From JAIRQK01 sp047974135 (GTDB lineage Bacteria > Campylobacterota > Campylobacteria > Campylobacterales > Campylobacteraceae), in the NCBI GenBank assembly GCA_047974135.1, contig JBKECC010000145.1:1-20906 (forward strand): a stretch of DNA of 20,906 nucleotides, in the 5' to 3' direction. Under the pieces are notes generated by a model. The model was given only the letters and a program-made list of their open reading frames with translations. It was not told the origin of the DNA and searched no databases. Position numbers and translations under genes: made by a program. Each line of letters starts with the position of its first letter. Position 1 is the stretch's first letter. Positions 7,930-15,249 of the stretch are shown in pieces.

Positions 7930-8556
7930 ATGACGAATGTTATTATCGAAAATAATTTTATAAATAAACATAAATTATCAAATAACACAATATTTTTAAT
8001 TGTATCAATAGCTACAATTTATTACGCATATTTTTATATGTTTCCAGAAGCATTAATATTTGAAGATTCACACAAAAGAAGAAATGCAATAGGACTATTT
8101 ACTCTTGGAATACTTGGCATTATCTATTGTGTTTATAAATATTTTCAATATAGAAAAATTCAAAATAATAAGTTTTTTATAGTCATAAAAAATGGTGCAA
8201 TATTTTATGATTTTTTGAATGAATTTAGAAATATAGATAAATTAAATTTGAATGTAAAAGATATAAAAGAAATAACATGGTCGTATTTACCAATAGAAAT
8301 AACAAATGACGATAATTTTGAAATGCATAAAGCACAAAAAAATCTAAATTTTTCAGGAAGAATTGCAAATATCCTAATAACTCCAGCTGTATTGTTTTTT
8401 AAGTTTATATCTTTTTTCGGATTTATAATATTAAATAAAAAAATTGAAAAATTTGTAATACTAAAATTCAATAATAAAATTATTTCTATGCCAAATAGAT
8501 ATTTGAAGCTTGATATAAAAAATATTAAACATGAAAAATATATCTATTTTGGATAA
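7930..8556 (+). CDS. Orphan AT-rich membrane protein, function unknown
   Basis: Not recognised. The 208-residue product has hydrophobic segments at about residues 19-40 and 53-71, then a soluble stretch (KFFIVIKNGAIFYDF ... LPIEITNDDNF), then another long hydrophobic segment at about 147-171 and a short tail. Two N-terminal helices followed by strands resemble bacterial PH-like membrane proteins in layout only; this is a loose guess. A hand count gives about 126 G+C in 627 bases (about 20%), far below the flanking genes, and Asn, Ile, Lys and Phe are abundant. The gene lies between mfd and the AAA+ gene without overlap, preceded by a TTTACATGTAAA palindrome. A weak AAGAGA precedes the ATG by about ten bases. 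Composition suggests acquisition or rapid evolution. Confidence 0.65.
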   Translation: MTNVIIENNFINKHKLSNNTIFLIVSIATIYYAYFYMFPEALIFEDSHKRRNAIGLFTLGILGIIYCVYKYFQYRKIQNNKFFIVIKNGAIFYDFLNEFRNIDKLNLNVKDIKEITWSYLPIEITNDDNFEMHKAQKNLNFSGRIANILITPAVLFFKFISFFGFIILNKKIEKFVILKFNNKIISMPNRYLKLDIKNIKHEKYIYFG

Positions 8557-8591
8557 AACTAAAACTTTTGTCTGCAAAAAGTTATGTTTGC

Positions 8592-8597
8592 TATAAT
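8592..8597 (+). promoter_or_regulatory. Extended -10 promoter element for the DUF815 ATPase gene
   Basis: A perfect TATAAT preceded by TGC (TGN extension) lies in the 68-base gap after the orphan gene. Campylobacterota sigma-70 promoters typically have a strong -10 and little -35. Initiation about seven bases downstream would give a leader of about 20 bases with AAGGA at 8613-8617 in front of ATG 8625, which supports that start over an upstream TTG at 8568. Confidence 0.6.
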
Positions 8598-8624
8598 ACA
8601 AAATTATTTTCTAAGGATTTTAAT

Positions 8625-9392
8625 ATGATAGATTGGAAAGTAACAAAAGCGGCTATTTATAGAGCAAAAAAAGATGCATTAAAGCCAGTTTTTGAGATAG
8701 ATCCTATAAAACTAGATGACCTTATAAATATAGACGAACAAAAAGAGGTAATGGTAAAAAATACTAAAGAGTTTTTAAAAGGAAACAGAGCTTCTCATGC
8801 ACTTCTTTGGGGAAGTAGGGGAACGGGAAAGTCTTCCATCGTAAAAGCACTTTTGAATGAATTTTTTGATGATGGTTTGAGACTTATAGAATTTGCAAAA
8901 GAAGACTTAGGAGCAATTCCAGAGATTTCTGATGAGATAAGAAATCTTCCATACTTTTTTATATTTTTTTGCGATGATATCTCTTTTGAAAATGGAGATG
9001 CAAGCTATAAGCCATTAAAAAGCGTTATAGAAGGCTCTATCGAGTTACCACCAAAAAATGTTTTAGTTTACGCAACATCAAACAGACGCCATCTTATGCC
9101 TGAATACAAAAGTGACAATGAAGGAACTGTTGTTCGTGATGGTGAGATACACTACTCTGACGCAGTTGAAGAGAAGGTTTCACTCTCTGATAGATTTGGT
9201 ATTCGGCTCTCATTTTATCAAGGAACATTTAGTGAATTTTTACAAATAGTAGATAGCTATTTTCCAAACTTAGATAAAGAAGAGAGAGAAAAGATGCATG
9301 AAGAAGCTAAAAGATTTGCATCGCTTCGTGCTTCAAGAAGTGGAAGAACGGCTAAACAGTTTGCTATATATTATGAAGCGTTTTGCAAATGA
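8625..9392 (+). CDS. DUF815-family AAA+ ATPase
   Basis: 255-residue P-loop ATPase of the DUF815 family, role unknown. Walker A is GSRGTGKSS near residues 69-77 and the Walker B-like segment is FFIFFCDDISF. A sensor-1-like strand VLVYATSNRRHL and a lid-type region with LSDRFG follow, and the C-terminus RSGRTAKQFAIYYE is typical of the family. The open frame could start upstream at TTG 8568, but ATG 8625 has AAGGA at 8613-8617 and a TATAAT just before it, so I place the start there. The stop overlaps the next gene as ATGA. Family members are usually called AAA+ ATPases of unknown substrate; no partner can be named from this context. Confidence 0.85.
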   Translation: MIDWKVTKAAIYRAKKDALKPVFEIDPIKLDDLINIDEQKEVMVKNTKEFLKGNRASHALLWGSRGTGKSSIVKALLNEFFDDGLRLIEFAKEDLGAIPEISDEIRNLPYFFIFFCDDISFENGDASYKPLKSVIEGSIELPPKNVLVYATSNRRHLMPEYKSDNEGTVVRDGEIHYSDAVEEKVSLSDRFGIRLSFYQGTFSEFLQIVDSYFPNLDKEEREKMHEEAKRFASLRASRSGRTAKQFAIYYEAFCK

Positions 9393-10192
9393 AAATAGGC
9401 TACATTGCTGATGTTGTAGGAAGTCCAGGACGAGATATGATATCTTTACATGTAAAGAAATTAAAAGCGGAGTTTGGACTTGATTTAGTCATTGCAAATA
9501 CCGAAAATGCTTCAGCTGGTTTTGGCATAACAGCTAAAAATGCAGTAGAACTTTTTGAAAGTGGCATCGATGTTATGACGGGTGGAAATCACACTTGGGA
9601 TAGAAAAGAGATAGTAGAGTGTTTTAAAACTATGAATATTTTGCGTCCTCTAAATCTACCAAAAGAGACAGCAGGAAGTGGGACTTTGGTTTTAGATGTT
9701 AATAACCAAAAACTTGCCATTATAAATCTCATGGGTTACTTTGCGATGCCAATGTGCAATAATCCTTTTACAACTATAAAAGAAGAAGTAGAAAAGTTAA
9801 AAGGCGAAGTGAAAAGTATCTTTATAGATTTTCACGCAGAAGCAACGAGTGAAAAAAGAGCACTTTTGGCTCTTTTAAAAGGTGAAGTTAGTGCTATTGT
9901 TGGCTCTCATACTCATGTTGGAACGGATGATTTAGTTGTTGATAATGGTACTTTTTATGTGAGTGATGTTGGACTTACTGGATGCAGGGACAACGTCATA
10001 GGAATGGATGAAAAAGCTCCATTAAAGCGATTTTTAACTGGCATGAGTGCATCTTTTGAAGTTCCAAAAAAGTGTAGAAAAATCCTTCAAATGGTTATTT
10101 TAGACATCGAAGGTTTTACATGTAAAGAAGCTTTCAAGATTAAAATATATGATGACAAAGAGAGAATCATAACGCAGGCAATTTATGAATAG
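9389..10192 (+). CDS. ymdB: YmdB-family metallophosphoesterase (TIGR00282)
   Basis: 267-residue dinuclear-metal phosphodiesterase. Metal-ligand motifs are visible in order: IADVVGSPGR (Asp8), ANTENASAGFG (Glu and Asn), GGNHTWD (His), DFHAEATSEK (His) and GSHTHVGTDD (two His). In Bacillus subtilis, YmdB hydrolyses 2',3'-cyclic nucleotides and affects biofilm and motility; whether that holds here is inference. ATG 9389 overlaps the preceding stop (ATGA) and is preferred over an in-frame TTG two codons upstream. The 3' end overlaps the glycosylase gene by eight bases. Two exact palindromes occur inside: at 9445 (read LHVK) and at 10115 (read FTCK). Confidence 0.88.
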   Translation: MKIGYIADVVGSPGRDMISLHVKKLKAEFGLDLVIANTENASAGFGITAKNAVELFESGIDVMTGGNHTWDRKEIVECFKTMNILRPLNLPKETAGSGTLVLDVNNQKLAIINLMGYFAMPMCNNPFTTIKEEVEKLKGEVKSIFIDFHAEATSEKRALLALLKGEVSAIVGSHTHVGTDDLVVDNGTFYVSDVGLTGCRDNVIGMDEKAPLKRFLTGMSASFEVPKKCRKILQMVILDIEGFTCKEAFKIKIYDDKERIITQAIYE

Positions 10193-10844
10193 TTTTGATT
10201 TATTGAAGGCTTTAAAAGAGACAAACTCGTATGATGAGAGTTTTACAAAAGTTTTTAATTCTCCAACTTTTGAAGTGGTTGTTGGTGCTATTTTAACACA
10301 ACAGACAAAATGGGAAAATGTTGAGGCGGCACTTGATATTTTAAGGCAAAGAGATTTGCTTAGTATTGAAAACTTTGCAGAGCTTGATGCTATAACGCTT
10401 GCGCATTATATAAAATCTTGTGGTTTTGCAAATCAAAAATCAAAAAGACTTTTAAACCTATCAAGAAACATACTAAATGATTTTGAAAATATTGAGAGCT
10501 TTAGGGAAAATGTAAATAGAGAGTGGTTGCTTTCTCAAAAAGGTTTGGGGTACGAGAGTAGTGACTATATACTTTGTTACGCTTGCAAGCAGCCTGTTAT
10601 GGTGGTGGATAGTTACACCGCTAGACTTTTAAAGCATTATGGATTTGAGTTTGAGAGTTACGATGAGCTTCAAAACTGGTTTTATGATGGAATTTTAGGA
10701 AATTTTGAAAAGGTTGAAAAACTTTACAGTAGAGAAATTGACGAGGTTGAATTATATGCAAGATTTCACGGCAAAATCGTAAACTATTGTAAGAAAAATA
10801 TGAAGGGTGAAAGAGTAGTTAAAGAGCTTTTAGTGCTAGACTAA
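10185..10844 (+). CDS. MagIII-like 3-methyladenine DNA glycosylase (endonuclease III superfamily)
   Basis: 219-residue HhH-GPD DNA glycosylase most like H. pylori MagIII, which removes 3-methyladenine from DNA. Characteristic stretches are FEVVVGAILTQQTKWENVE at the N-terminus, EWLLSQKGLGYESSDYILCYAC as the helix-hairpin-helix, then VVDSYT with the catalytic Asp, and the conserved YARFHGKIVNYCKK at the C-terminus. The Lys used by endonuclease III for its lyase step is absent from the hairpin (GLGYESSD), suggesting a monofunctional glycosylase. The C-terminal four-Cys iron-sulfur motif of endonuclease III is missing, as in MagIII. The start overlaps ymdB by eight bases, so it is probably cotranscribed with it. 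Confidence 0.85.
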   Translation: MNSFDLLKALKETNSYDESFTKVFNSPTFEVVVGAILTQQTKWENVEAALDILRQRDLLSIENFAELDAITLAHYIKSCGFANQKSKRLLNLSRNILNDFENIESFRENVNREWLLSQKGLGYESSDYILCYACKQPVMVVDSYTARLLKHYGFEFESYDELQNWFYDGILGNFEKVEKLYSREIDEVELYARFHGKIVNYCKKNMKGERVVKELLVLD

Positions 10845-10860
10845 AAACCCTTTTTATGGC

Positions 10861-11088
10861 TTAGAGATCGTTCTCTTTTTTGTATTCTACGCACATTGCA
10901 TAGATTTCATCTTTGATGCGTAATTTCTCTTTTTTCATGGTTTCAAGTGTAAACTGATCCATGTGCTCTCTGCCTTCTGTAACGTCTAAGATTTTATGGT
11001 CAAGTTCGCTATGTTTTTCGAAAAGTTTAGCAAAACGAGAATTGTCAACTTTTAGTTTTGAGATAATGTCGCGATATTCGTGTAGCAT
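10861..11088 (-). CDS. Small DUF465 (YdcH-like) protein
   Basis: 75-residue helical protein of the DUF465 family: MLHEYRDIISKLKVDNSRF, then FEKHSELDHKI, then LETMKKEKLRIKDEIYAMC. These are two amphipathic, charge-rich helices that probably pair. Its function is not established in the family. AAGGAG stands about seven bases before the ATG. It is monocistronic: it converges on the glycosylase gene and is divergent from the Sel1-repeat gene. Confidence 0.85.
   Translation of the reverse strand: MLHEYRDIISKLKVDNSRFAKLFEKHSELDHKILDVTEGREHMDQFTLETMKKEKLRIKDEIYAMCVEYKKENDL
10863..10881 (+). terminator. Possible weak terminator after the glycosylase gene
   Basis: AGAGA, loop TCGT, TCTCT, then a run of T. 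The five-base-pair stem with trailing T tract reads as a plus-strand terminator 18 bases after the glycosylase stop. It overlaps the last codons of the convergent DUF465 gene. The stem is short and weak. Confidence 0.35.
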
Positions 11089-11114
11089 TGTGACTCCTTA
11101 TGTGAAATAACCAT

Positions 11115-11120
11115 ATTTTA
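11115..11120 (-). promoter_or_regulatory. Candidate -10 for the DUF465 gene
   Basis: On the minus strand this reads TAAAAT, 27 bases before the DUF465 ATG, leaving room for the AAGGAG site in a short leader. No -35 is evident, as is usual in this group. Confidence 0.35.
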
Positions 11121-11218
11121 ACTTTTAATGCCTAATGAAGTGATTAATGTATAATCAGTTTTATAAAAAAGATAAAAAAGTGTAAAGATTTTACTCTCGT
11201 TTGGTTTTCATAAACTTA

Positions 11219-11229
11219 TATAATATAAT
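11219..11229 (+). promoter_or_regulatory. Overlapping TATAAT elements before the Sel1-repeat lipoprotein gene
   Basis: Two TATAAT hexamers overlap by one base (11219-11224 and 11224-11229) in the AT-rich gap between divergent genes. Initiation about 11236 would give a leader of roughly 35 bases up to the GTG at 11272, with AAAGGA at 11261-11266. Confidence 0.5.
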
Positions 11230-11271
11230 AACTTTTTCGTGTCAATTTTTACTTCCCTACAAAGGATAAAT

Positions 11272-11958
11272 GTGAAAATCATACAAATTGTTCTATCTAT
11301 ACTGATAGTAGTGTTTTTGCAAGGGTGCGTAGGCAATAGCTTCGTTTTAGGTCCATTGTTTAGTGTGAAGCAATTACAAGAAAAATCTTTGCAAGGTGAC
11401 AGAGAGGCACAATATAGATTGGCTATATATTATGAGGACACTGGAAATTCTTCAGAAGCTCTTATGTGGTATGAAAAGTCAGCTTCTAATGATTATGTTT
11501 TAGCTCAAAATGAACTAGGAAACATATATTTGGAAGGCAAACTTGGATTAAAAGAGGATTTTGATAAAGCTTTTAGCTATTATCAAAAAGCTTCTGATGG
11601 CGGTTACTATGATGCTATTAATAATTTAAGCTACATGTATGATTTGGGTTTTGGTACTAAACAAGATCATGTAAAAGCAGCTGAACTTTATGAACTTGCA
11701 GCCCAAAAAGGCTCTATTCGTGCTATGTACAATATTGGCGTTTTATACAAAGATGGGCAAGGTGTGGAGAAAGATTTAATTCAAGCGTATAAATGGTTCG
11801 AGTTGGCTAGATATTACAGTACAAACTCAAGAGATACAAATTTGAAGTCGTCAACAAAGCAAAGACTTGATGAAGTAGGATCTTTAATTACTCCTTCACA
11901 GATAAAAACAGCAAAAGCATTGGCTGACATATGGACTAGGTCGGTTGCAAAACAATAA
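11272..11958 (+). CDS. Sel1-repeat (TPR-like) lipoprotein
   Basis: 228-residue lipoprotein. The start is GTG 11272, with AAAGGA five bases upstream; an upstream GTG at 11239 in the same frame lacks such a site, and the ATG at 11270 is out of frame and stops immediately. The N-terminus is a signal peptide ending in lipobox FLQGC. About four Sel1-like repeats follow, recognisable by AQYRLAIYYEDTG, AQNELGNIYLEGKLG, AINNLSYMYDLGFGT and AMYNIGVLYKDGQGV, each with a following A..Y..A helix pair. Such repeats bind proteins. In Campylobacterota many Sel1 proteins are secreted or periplasmic (for example the Hcp proteins of H. pylori). No partner is evident. Confidence 0.85.
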   Translation: MKIIQIVLSILIVVFLQGCVGNSFVLGPLFSVKQLQEKSLQGDREAQYRLAIYYEDTGNSSEALMWYEKSASNDYVLAQNELGNIYLEGKLGLKEDFDKAFSYYQKASDGGYYDAINNLSYMYDLGFGTKQDHVKAAELYELAAQKGSIRAMYNIGVLYKDGQGVEKDLIQAYKWFELARYYSTNSRDTNLKSSTKQRLDEVGSLITPSQIKTAKALADIWTRSVAKQ

Positions 11959-11981
11959 AAGGTGAATTAATTCACCTTTTA
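11956..11981. terminator. Bidirectional terminator joining the stops of the Sel1 gene and argJ
   Basis: A perfect 26-base palindrome: TAAAAGGTGAATT followed directly by its reverse complement AATTCACCTTTTA. As RNA from either strand it folds to a GGUGAA/UUCACC stem with flanking A and U runs, so it can end transcription in both directions. Its outer bases are the stop codons themselves: TAA 11956-11958 of the Sel1 gene and, on the minus strand, TAA at 11981-11979 of argJ. Confidence 0.85.
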
Positions 11982-13166
11982 ACTTCTATAATCCGCATTT
12001 ATGCTTACGTACTCGTGTCCTAAGTCGCAACCATAAGCGGTAAAGCTTTCACTTCCAACTCCTAAATCGCAACTGATTTTATAACTATCTTTTTTCATGA
12101 CAGCGTTTGCTTTTTTCTCAGTCTCAGCGTCAAGTTCGCTTCTCCCATTGCCAAATATAAGCACATCATCATAATGTATAACAAGAGTTTCTTCTGTACA
12201 ACAAACTCTGCTTGCACCTATGGTTGAAGCTATTCTTCCCCAGTTTGGATCTTCGCCAAAAAGTGCAGTCTTAACTAAAAGCGAGTTACTAAGTGCCTTT
12301 GCTGCTACCTCTGCTTCTTCTTTGTTTAGCGCGCCTTTAACTTCAAAAGCTACAACTTTTTTACTTCCTTCGCCATCTCTTACTAACTCTAAAGCTAAGT
12401 GATTTGCAACAAGTCTTAGAGCTTCTTTGAAGGCAACTCTGTCATAAGAGTCTATTTTTTCAGAGCTAAGTAGCATCAAAGTATCATTTGTAGAAGTATC
12501 ACCATCAACACTAACGGCATTAAAAGTTGTATGTATAACTTCTTCAAGTAAGCTTTTCATATCACTTTGGGGCACTCTAACATCAGTTAAAACAAAGCAA
12601 AGCATCGTTGCCATAGCAGGATTTATCATCCCAGCACCTTTACATATCGCAGCTATATGAAATGGTTGTTTGCCTTCGATTTCAACTCTGAAACATATCT
12701 CTTTTTTAAATCTATCTGTCGTCATGATGGCATTTGCAGTTGCATCTGAATTTTTAGAGTTAAAGTCAAAAAGATTGAAAGCGTTTGCGATTTTTTCTTT
12801 GTTTAGTCTATAACCAATCACTCCAGTTGAACTCATGATAGGATTTTTTACATGTAAATGCGCTGGAAGTTTTGTAAAAAGAGCATCTATATCTTCAACA
12901 CCTTTTTCTCCTGTCATAGCATTTGCATTTTTTGCATTCATAAGTAAAAAGTTACTATAAAATGTCTCGCCATACTTTTTAAAGTGGCGAATTGGAGCTG
13001 CTTGAAATTTGTTAGTTGTAAAAACTGCACTTACTAAAAAAGGTTTATCACTTCTTATAAATGCTACATCGTTTTTGCCATTTGGTTTAAAACCTGCATG
13101 CACGCCACCACAAAAAAAGCCTTCAACATTATCAAGGCCGCCTTTTAATGGGATAATATCAAACAT
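11979..13166 (-). CDS. argJ: Glutamate N-acetyltransferase / amino-acid acetyltransferase ArgJ
   Basis: 395-residue enzyme of the cyclic arginine pathway. It moves the acetyl group from N-acetylornithine to glutamate and may also use acetyl-CoA. Motifs: GFFCGGVHAG at the N-terminus, MSSTGVIGYRL, CKGAGMINPAMATML (autoproteolytic cleavage before the Thr of MATML, which becomes the nucleophile), VDGDTSTNDT, and GEDPNWGRI near the end. Length and the terminal CDLGHEYVSINADYRS are normal. The start overlaps the potassium-channel stop by eight bases, with GAGGAG upstream inside that gene. One exact palindrome at 12847 is read LHVK. Confidence 0.95.
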   Translation of the reverse strand: MFDIIPLKGGLDNVEGFFCGGVHAGFKPNGKNDVAFIRSDKPFLVSAVFTTNKFQAAPIRHFKKYGETFYSNFLLMNAKNANAMTGEKGVEDIDALFTKLPAHLHVKNPIMSSTGVIGYRLNKEKIANAFNLFDFNSKNSDATANAIMTTDRFKKEICFRVEIEGKQPFHIAAICKGAGMINPAMATMLCFVLTDVRVPQSDMKSLLEEVIHTTFNAVSVDGDTSTNDTLMLLSSEKIDSYDRVAFKEALRLVANHLALELVRDGEGSKKVVAFEVKGALNKEEAEVAAKALSNSLLVKTALFGEDPNWGRIASTIGASRVCCTEETLVIHYDDVLIFGNGRSELDAETEKKANAVMKKDSYKISCDLGVGSESFTAYGCDLGHEYVSINADYRS

Positions 13167-14295
13167 ATTTAAGCTCCTCTGGTTTCTCTTTTTTTCTTAT
13201 AATTCTTTTTGCGTTTAAAATACCTTCATTTGTTCCAATAACTAAAAGTTTTGAGTTTGAGCCGATAAGAACATCACCTTTTGGCATCGGCATAAATATA
13301 TCATTTGCATCACGAATACCAACAATACTTACGTTTATAATATCTCTCAATCTTGCCTCTTTGAGTTTTTTAAATCTAAGCCAAGAGTACTCAGGAACTA
13401 AAATCTCCTCGATGTTTATAGAAGCATCTTTTTTAGATAAAATGGTTTCGAACATATTTTGCATTTCTGGGTGCAAACTCATGGCACTTATTCTTTGTGC
13501 TACAAGTTTTGAAGGTGAAACGATGGAGTCAGCTCCAAGTTTTTTTAGTTTTTCAGCTTCACTTTCATTTCCCGCATAAGACATGATAAAAAACGGACGT
13601 CTAAGTCCCAACTCTTTTTCATACAGTCTAGTTATAACGATTTGTGCTATGTTATCTGCGATGTTTTCGCTTAAAGTTACGATACCTTTCGCACTTGAAA
13701 GACAAGACTTTAGTACTGAAGTTTCAGTATGAGGCTCGCCTTCTACAAAGTATGGGTATTTGTACTTTTTGGCTATTTGGTCAAGTTCAGGAGAATTATC
13801 AACAACCACAAAAGGTATATGATTTTCACGAAACTGTTTTGCAAGTTCAATAGTATAACTGTTGTGATGACAGATAATATAGTGATTTTTTAGCCTTGCT
13901 ATCTTGTGAAGCATTTTTCGCTCCTTGATTAATTTTATGAGAATTCCCCTGCTTATCATGTTGATGATAATACCTATGGCAAATACGAAAACAGCGTAAC
14001 CAAGGATTATAAGAATGATGGTAAAAAATCGTCCTGCTGGCGAGATTGGCGCGATTTCACCAAAACCAACAGTTGTAAATGTAAAACCAGCTTGGTAAAA
14101 TGCATCTATCATAGAAAAATTGTCTATGATGACATAACCAAGTGTGCCAAGCATCATAACCAAAACGATTAGTATTAACGGTAAGCGAAGGGGTTTTAGC
14201 TGTTCATATATCTGAACATCTATGTATTGTATAGGGAGGGCTTTTTTGCCGAACCACTCTAGGGAGATTTTGTCTTTTTTGTTTAAAAAACCCAT
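13159..14295 (-). CDS. Two-TM potassium channel with C-terminal RCK (TrkA-N/TrkA-C) domains
   Basis: 378-residue inner-membrane channel resembling MthK and the H. pylori channel HpKchA, which also sits next to rpmB. The first helix is at about 37-58, the pore loop at about 64-82 with selectivity filter TTVGFG (74-79), and the second helix at about 88-112. The RCK Rossmann domain begins near 138 (HYIIC), and a TrkA-C-like domain starts near 290. The filter has GFG where most K+ channels have GYG. The nucleotide-binding glycine loop that usually follows the first strand is replaced by CHHNSY (142-147), so binding of NAD or ATP there is doubtful. AGGGAG precedes the ATG. Substrate K+ is well supported by the filter; the gating ligand is unknown. 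Confidence 0.9.
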   Translation of the reverse strand: MGFLNKKDKISLEWFGKKALPIQYIDVQIYEQLKPLRLPLILIVLVMMLGTLGYVIIDNFSMIDAFYQAGFTFTTVGFGEIAPISPAGRFFTIILIILGYAVFVFAIGIIINMISRGILIKLIKERKMLHKIARLKNHYIICHHNSYTIELAKQFRENHIPFVVVDNSPELDQIAKKYKYPYFVEGEPHTETSVLKSCLSSAKGIVTLSENIADNIAQIVITRLYEKELGLRRPFFIMSYAGNESEAEKLKKLGADSIVSPSKLVAQRISAMSLHPEMQNMFETILSKKDASINIEEILVPEYSWLRFKKLKEARLRDIINVSIVGIRDANDIFMPMPKGDVLIGSNSKLLVIGTNEGILNAKRIIRKKEKPEELKYV

Positions 14296-14314
14296 TTTTT
14301 CTCCCTCGTGATAG

Positions 14315-14340
14315 GGCTAAGTGTTAAGTTGTAATTAGCC
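14315..14340. repeat. Inverted repeat at the end of rpmB
   Basis: GGCTAA, a 14-base spacer, then TTAGCC; on the minus strand the first arm contains the last Gly codon and stop of rpmB. In the plus direction it is followed by G and eight T, like a terminator, but no plus-strand gene ends here. In the minus direction no T run follows. It could limit antisense transcription or be chance. Confidence 0.4.
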
Positions 14341-14523
14341 GTTTTTTTTCATTGTTCTTAAAGTTGAAGCAGCGATTTTAATCTTTCTTGTGCTTCCATC
14401 TTCAAGAGTAACTCTTACAGTTCTTAAATTTGGCAAAAATCTTCTTTTTGTTTTGTTGTTTGCGTGGCTTACGTTGTTACCAACCATAACGCCTTTGCCA
14501 GTAAGTGCACATCTTCTAGCCAT
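14335..14523 (-). CDS. rpmB: 50S ribosomal protein L28
   Basis: 62-residue L28, a small basic protein of the large ribosomal subunit: MARRCALTGKGVMVGNNVSH, then KTKRRFLPNLRTVRV, then the lysine-rich end TLRTMKKNG. The open frame extends 26 codons upstream to another ATG, but MARRC is the family start and is preceded by AAGGA at a proper distance. It is the first gene before the potassium channel and argJ on this strand. The rpmB/channel pairing is also seen in Helicobacter. Confidence 0.96.
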   Translation of the reverse strand: MARRCALTGKGVMVGNNVSHANNKTKRRFLPNLRTVRVTLEDGSTRKIKIAASTLRTMKKNG

Positions 14524-14578
14524 TTTATCTTCCTTGATATTTATTTTTAAATTAGTCCATTTACAACATAAGCTCAAA

Positions 14579-14584
14579 ATTATA
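14579..14584 (-). promoter_or_regulatory. -10 element for rpmB
   Basis: The minus strand reads TATAAT about 55 bases before the rpmB ATG. A second minus-strand TATAAT with a TGA extension lies at 14610-14615 and could act alone or in tandem. The gap between rpmB and the ABC operon holds nothing else recognisable. Confidence 0.5.
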
Positions 14585-14637
14585 TTTGCAATTTGGGACA
14601 AAGGGCATAATTATATCATACAAACTTGACAAAATCT

Positions 14638-15249
14638 TTAAATATGGTTTATCTCTTCAAGATTGATTATTTTATCTGAGATTTTTTGTGCTAAGTGAAT
14701 GTCGTGAGTGATATTTATCATGCCCACAAAGTGTTTTTTTGTTACATGTAAAAGATAATTCCACACTTTTGCTTGATTTATATTGTCAAGCATTGAAGTT
14801 ATCTCATCGGCAATTATGAACTTTGTTTTTTCATTTAACGCTCTTGCTATGGCTACCCTTTGAAGTTCTCCGCCACTTAATTCATTTGGGTATTTACTCT
14901 GCCAACTTTTTTCAATCTCGAAAATCTCAAAAAAAGAGTCATTTAGATTTACCTTACTATCTTTTAGCGACTCTTCTATGGTAAGTTTTGGGTTAAAGCT
15001 AAGTTCTGGGTTTTGAAAGATGAGTTGCACTGGGTTAAACACGCCTTTTGTTAAAGGCTTACCATCAAGTAAAATCTCACCATTTTTTGCTTTTTCATAT
15101 CCTGCTAAAATCTTAGCTAAAGTTGATTTTCCATATCCACTTGGAGCGATTATAGAGACTTTTTCGCCTTGAGAAAACGATATATTTATATCTTTTAAAA
15201 TCTCTTGATTTTTATAACTAAAGGATAGATTTTTTACTTCAAGCTTCAA
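14638..15249 (-). CDS. ABC importer ATPase, second (short) subunit; NikV/DppF-like
   Basis: 203-residue ABC ATPase, short for the oligopeptide/nickel family because it lacks the usual C-terminal extension. Walker A is APSGYGKST (near 36-44, with Ala for the first Gly), the Q-loop QNPEL follows, then signature LSGGELQR, Walker B FIIADE and H-loop NITHD. It would power the importer together with the ATPase encoded just upstream. Its start overlaps that gene by 11 bases, and it is the last gene of the operon. A variant palindrome at 14741 is read LHVT. The small size matches the nickel NikV/NikW ATPases of Campylobacter better than DppF, but substrate is inferred from the whole locus. Confidence 0.85.
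   Translation of the reverse strand: MKLEVKNLSFSYKNQEILKDINISFSQGEKVSIIAPSGYGKSTLAKILAGYEKAKNGEILLDGKPLTKGVFNPVQLIFQNPELSFNPKLTIEESLKDSKVNLNDSFFEIFEIEKSWQSKYPNELSGGELQRVAIARALNEKTKFIIADEITSMLDNINQAKVWNYLLHVTKKHFVGMINITHDIHLAQKISDKIINLEEINHI

Noticed and set aside
9383..9391. TTG 9383 as the ymdB start
   Set aside because: ATG 9389 gives the family N-terminus MKIGYIADVVG and an ATGA coupling with the previous stop.
11239..11271. GTG 11239 or ATG 11270 as the Sel1-gene start
   Set aside because: GTG 11239 lies close behind the promoter with no ribosome-binding site, and the ATG is out of frame and followed at once by TGA. GTG 11272 has AAAGGA and yields a clean signal peptide.
14390..14629. 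79-codon plus-strand frame opposite rpmB
   Set aside because: Antisense to the ribosomal protein gene and its promoter, with no supporting signal.
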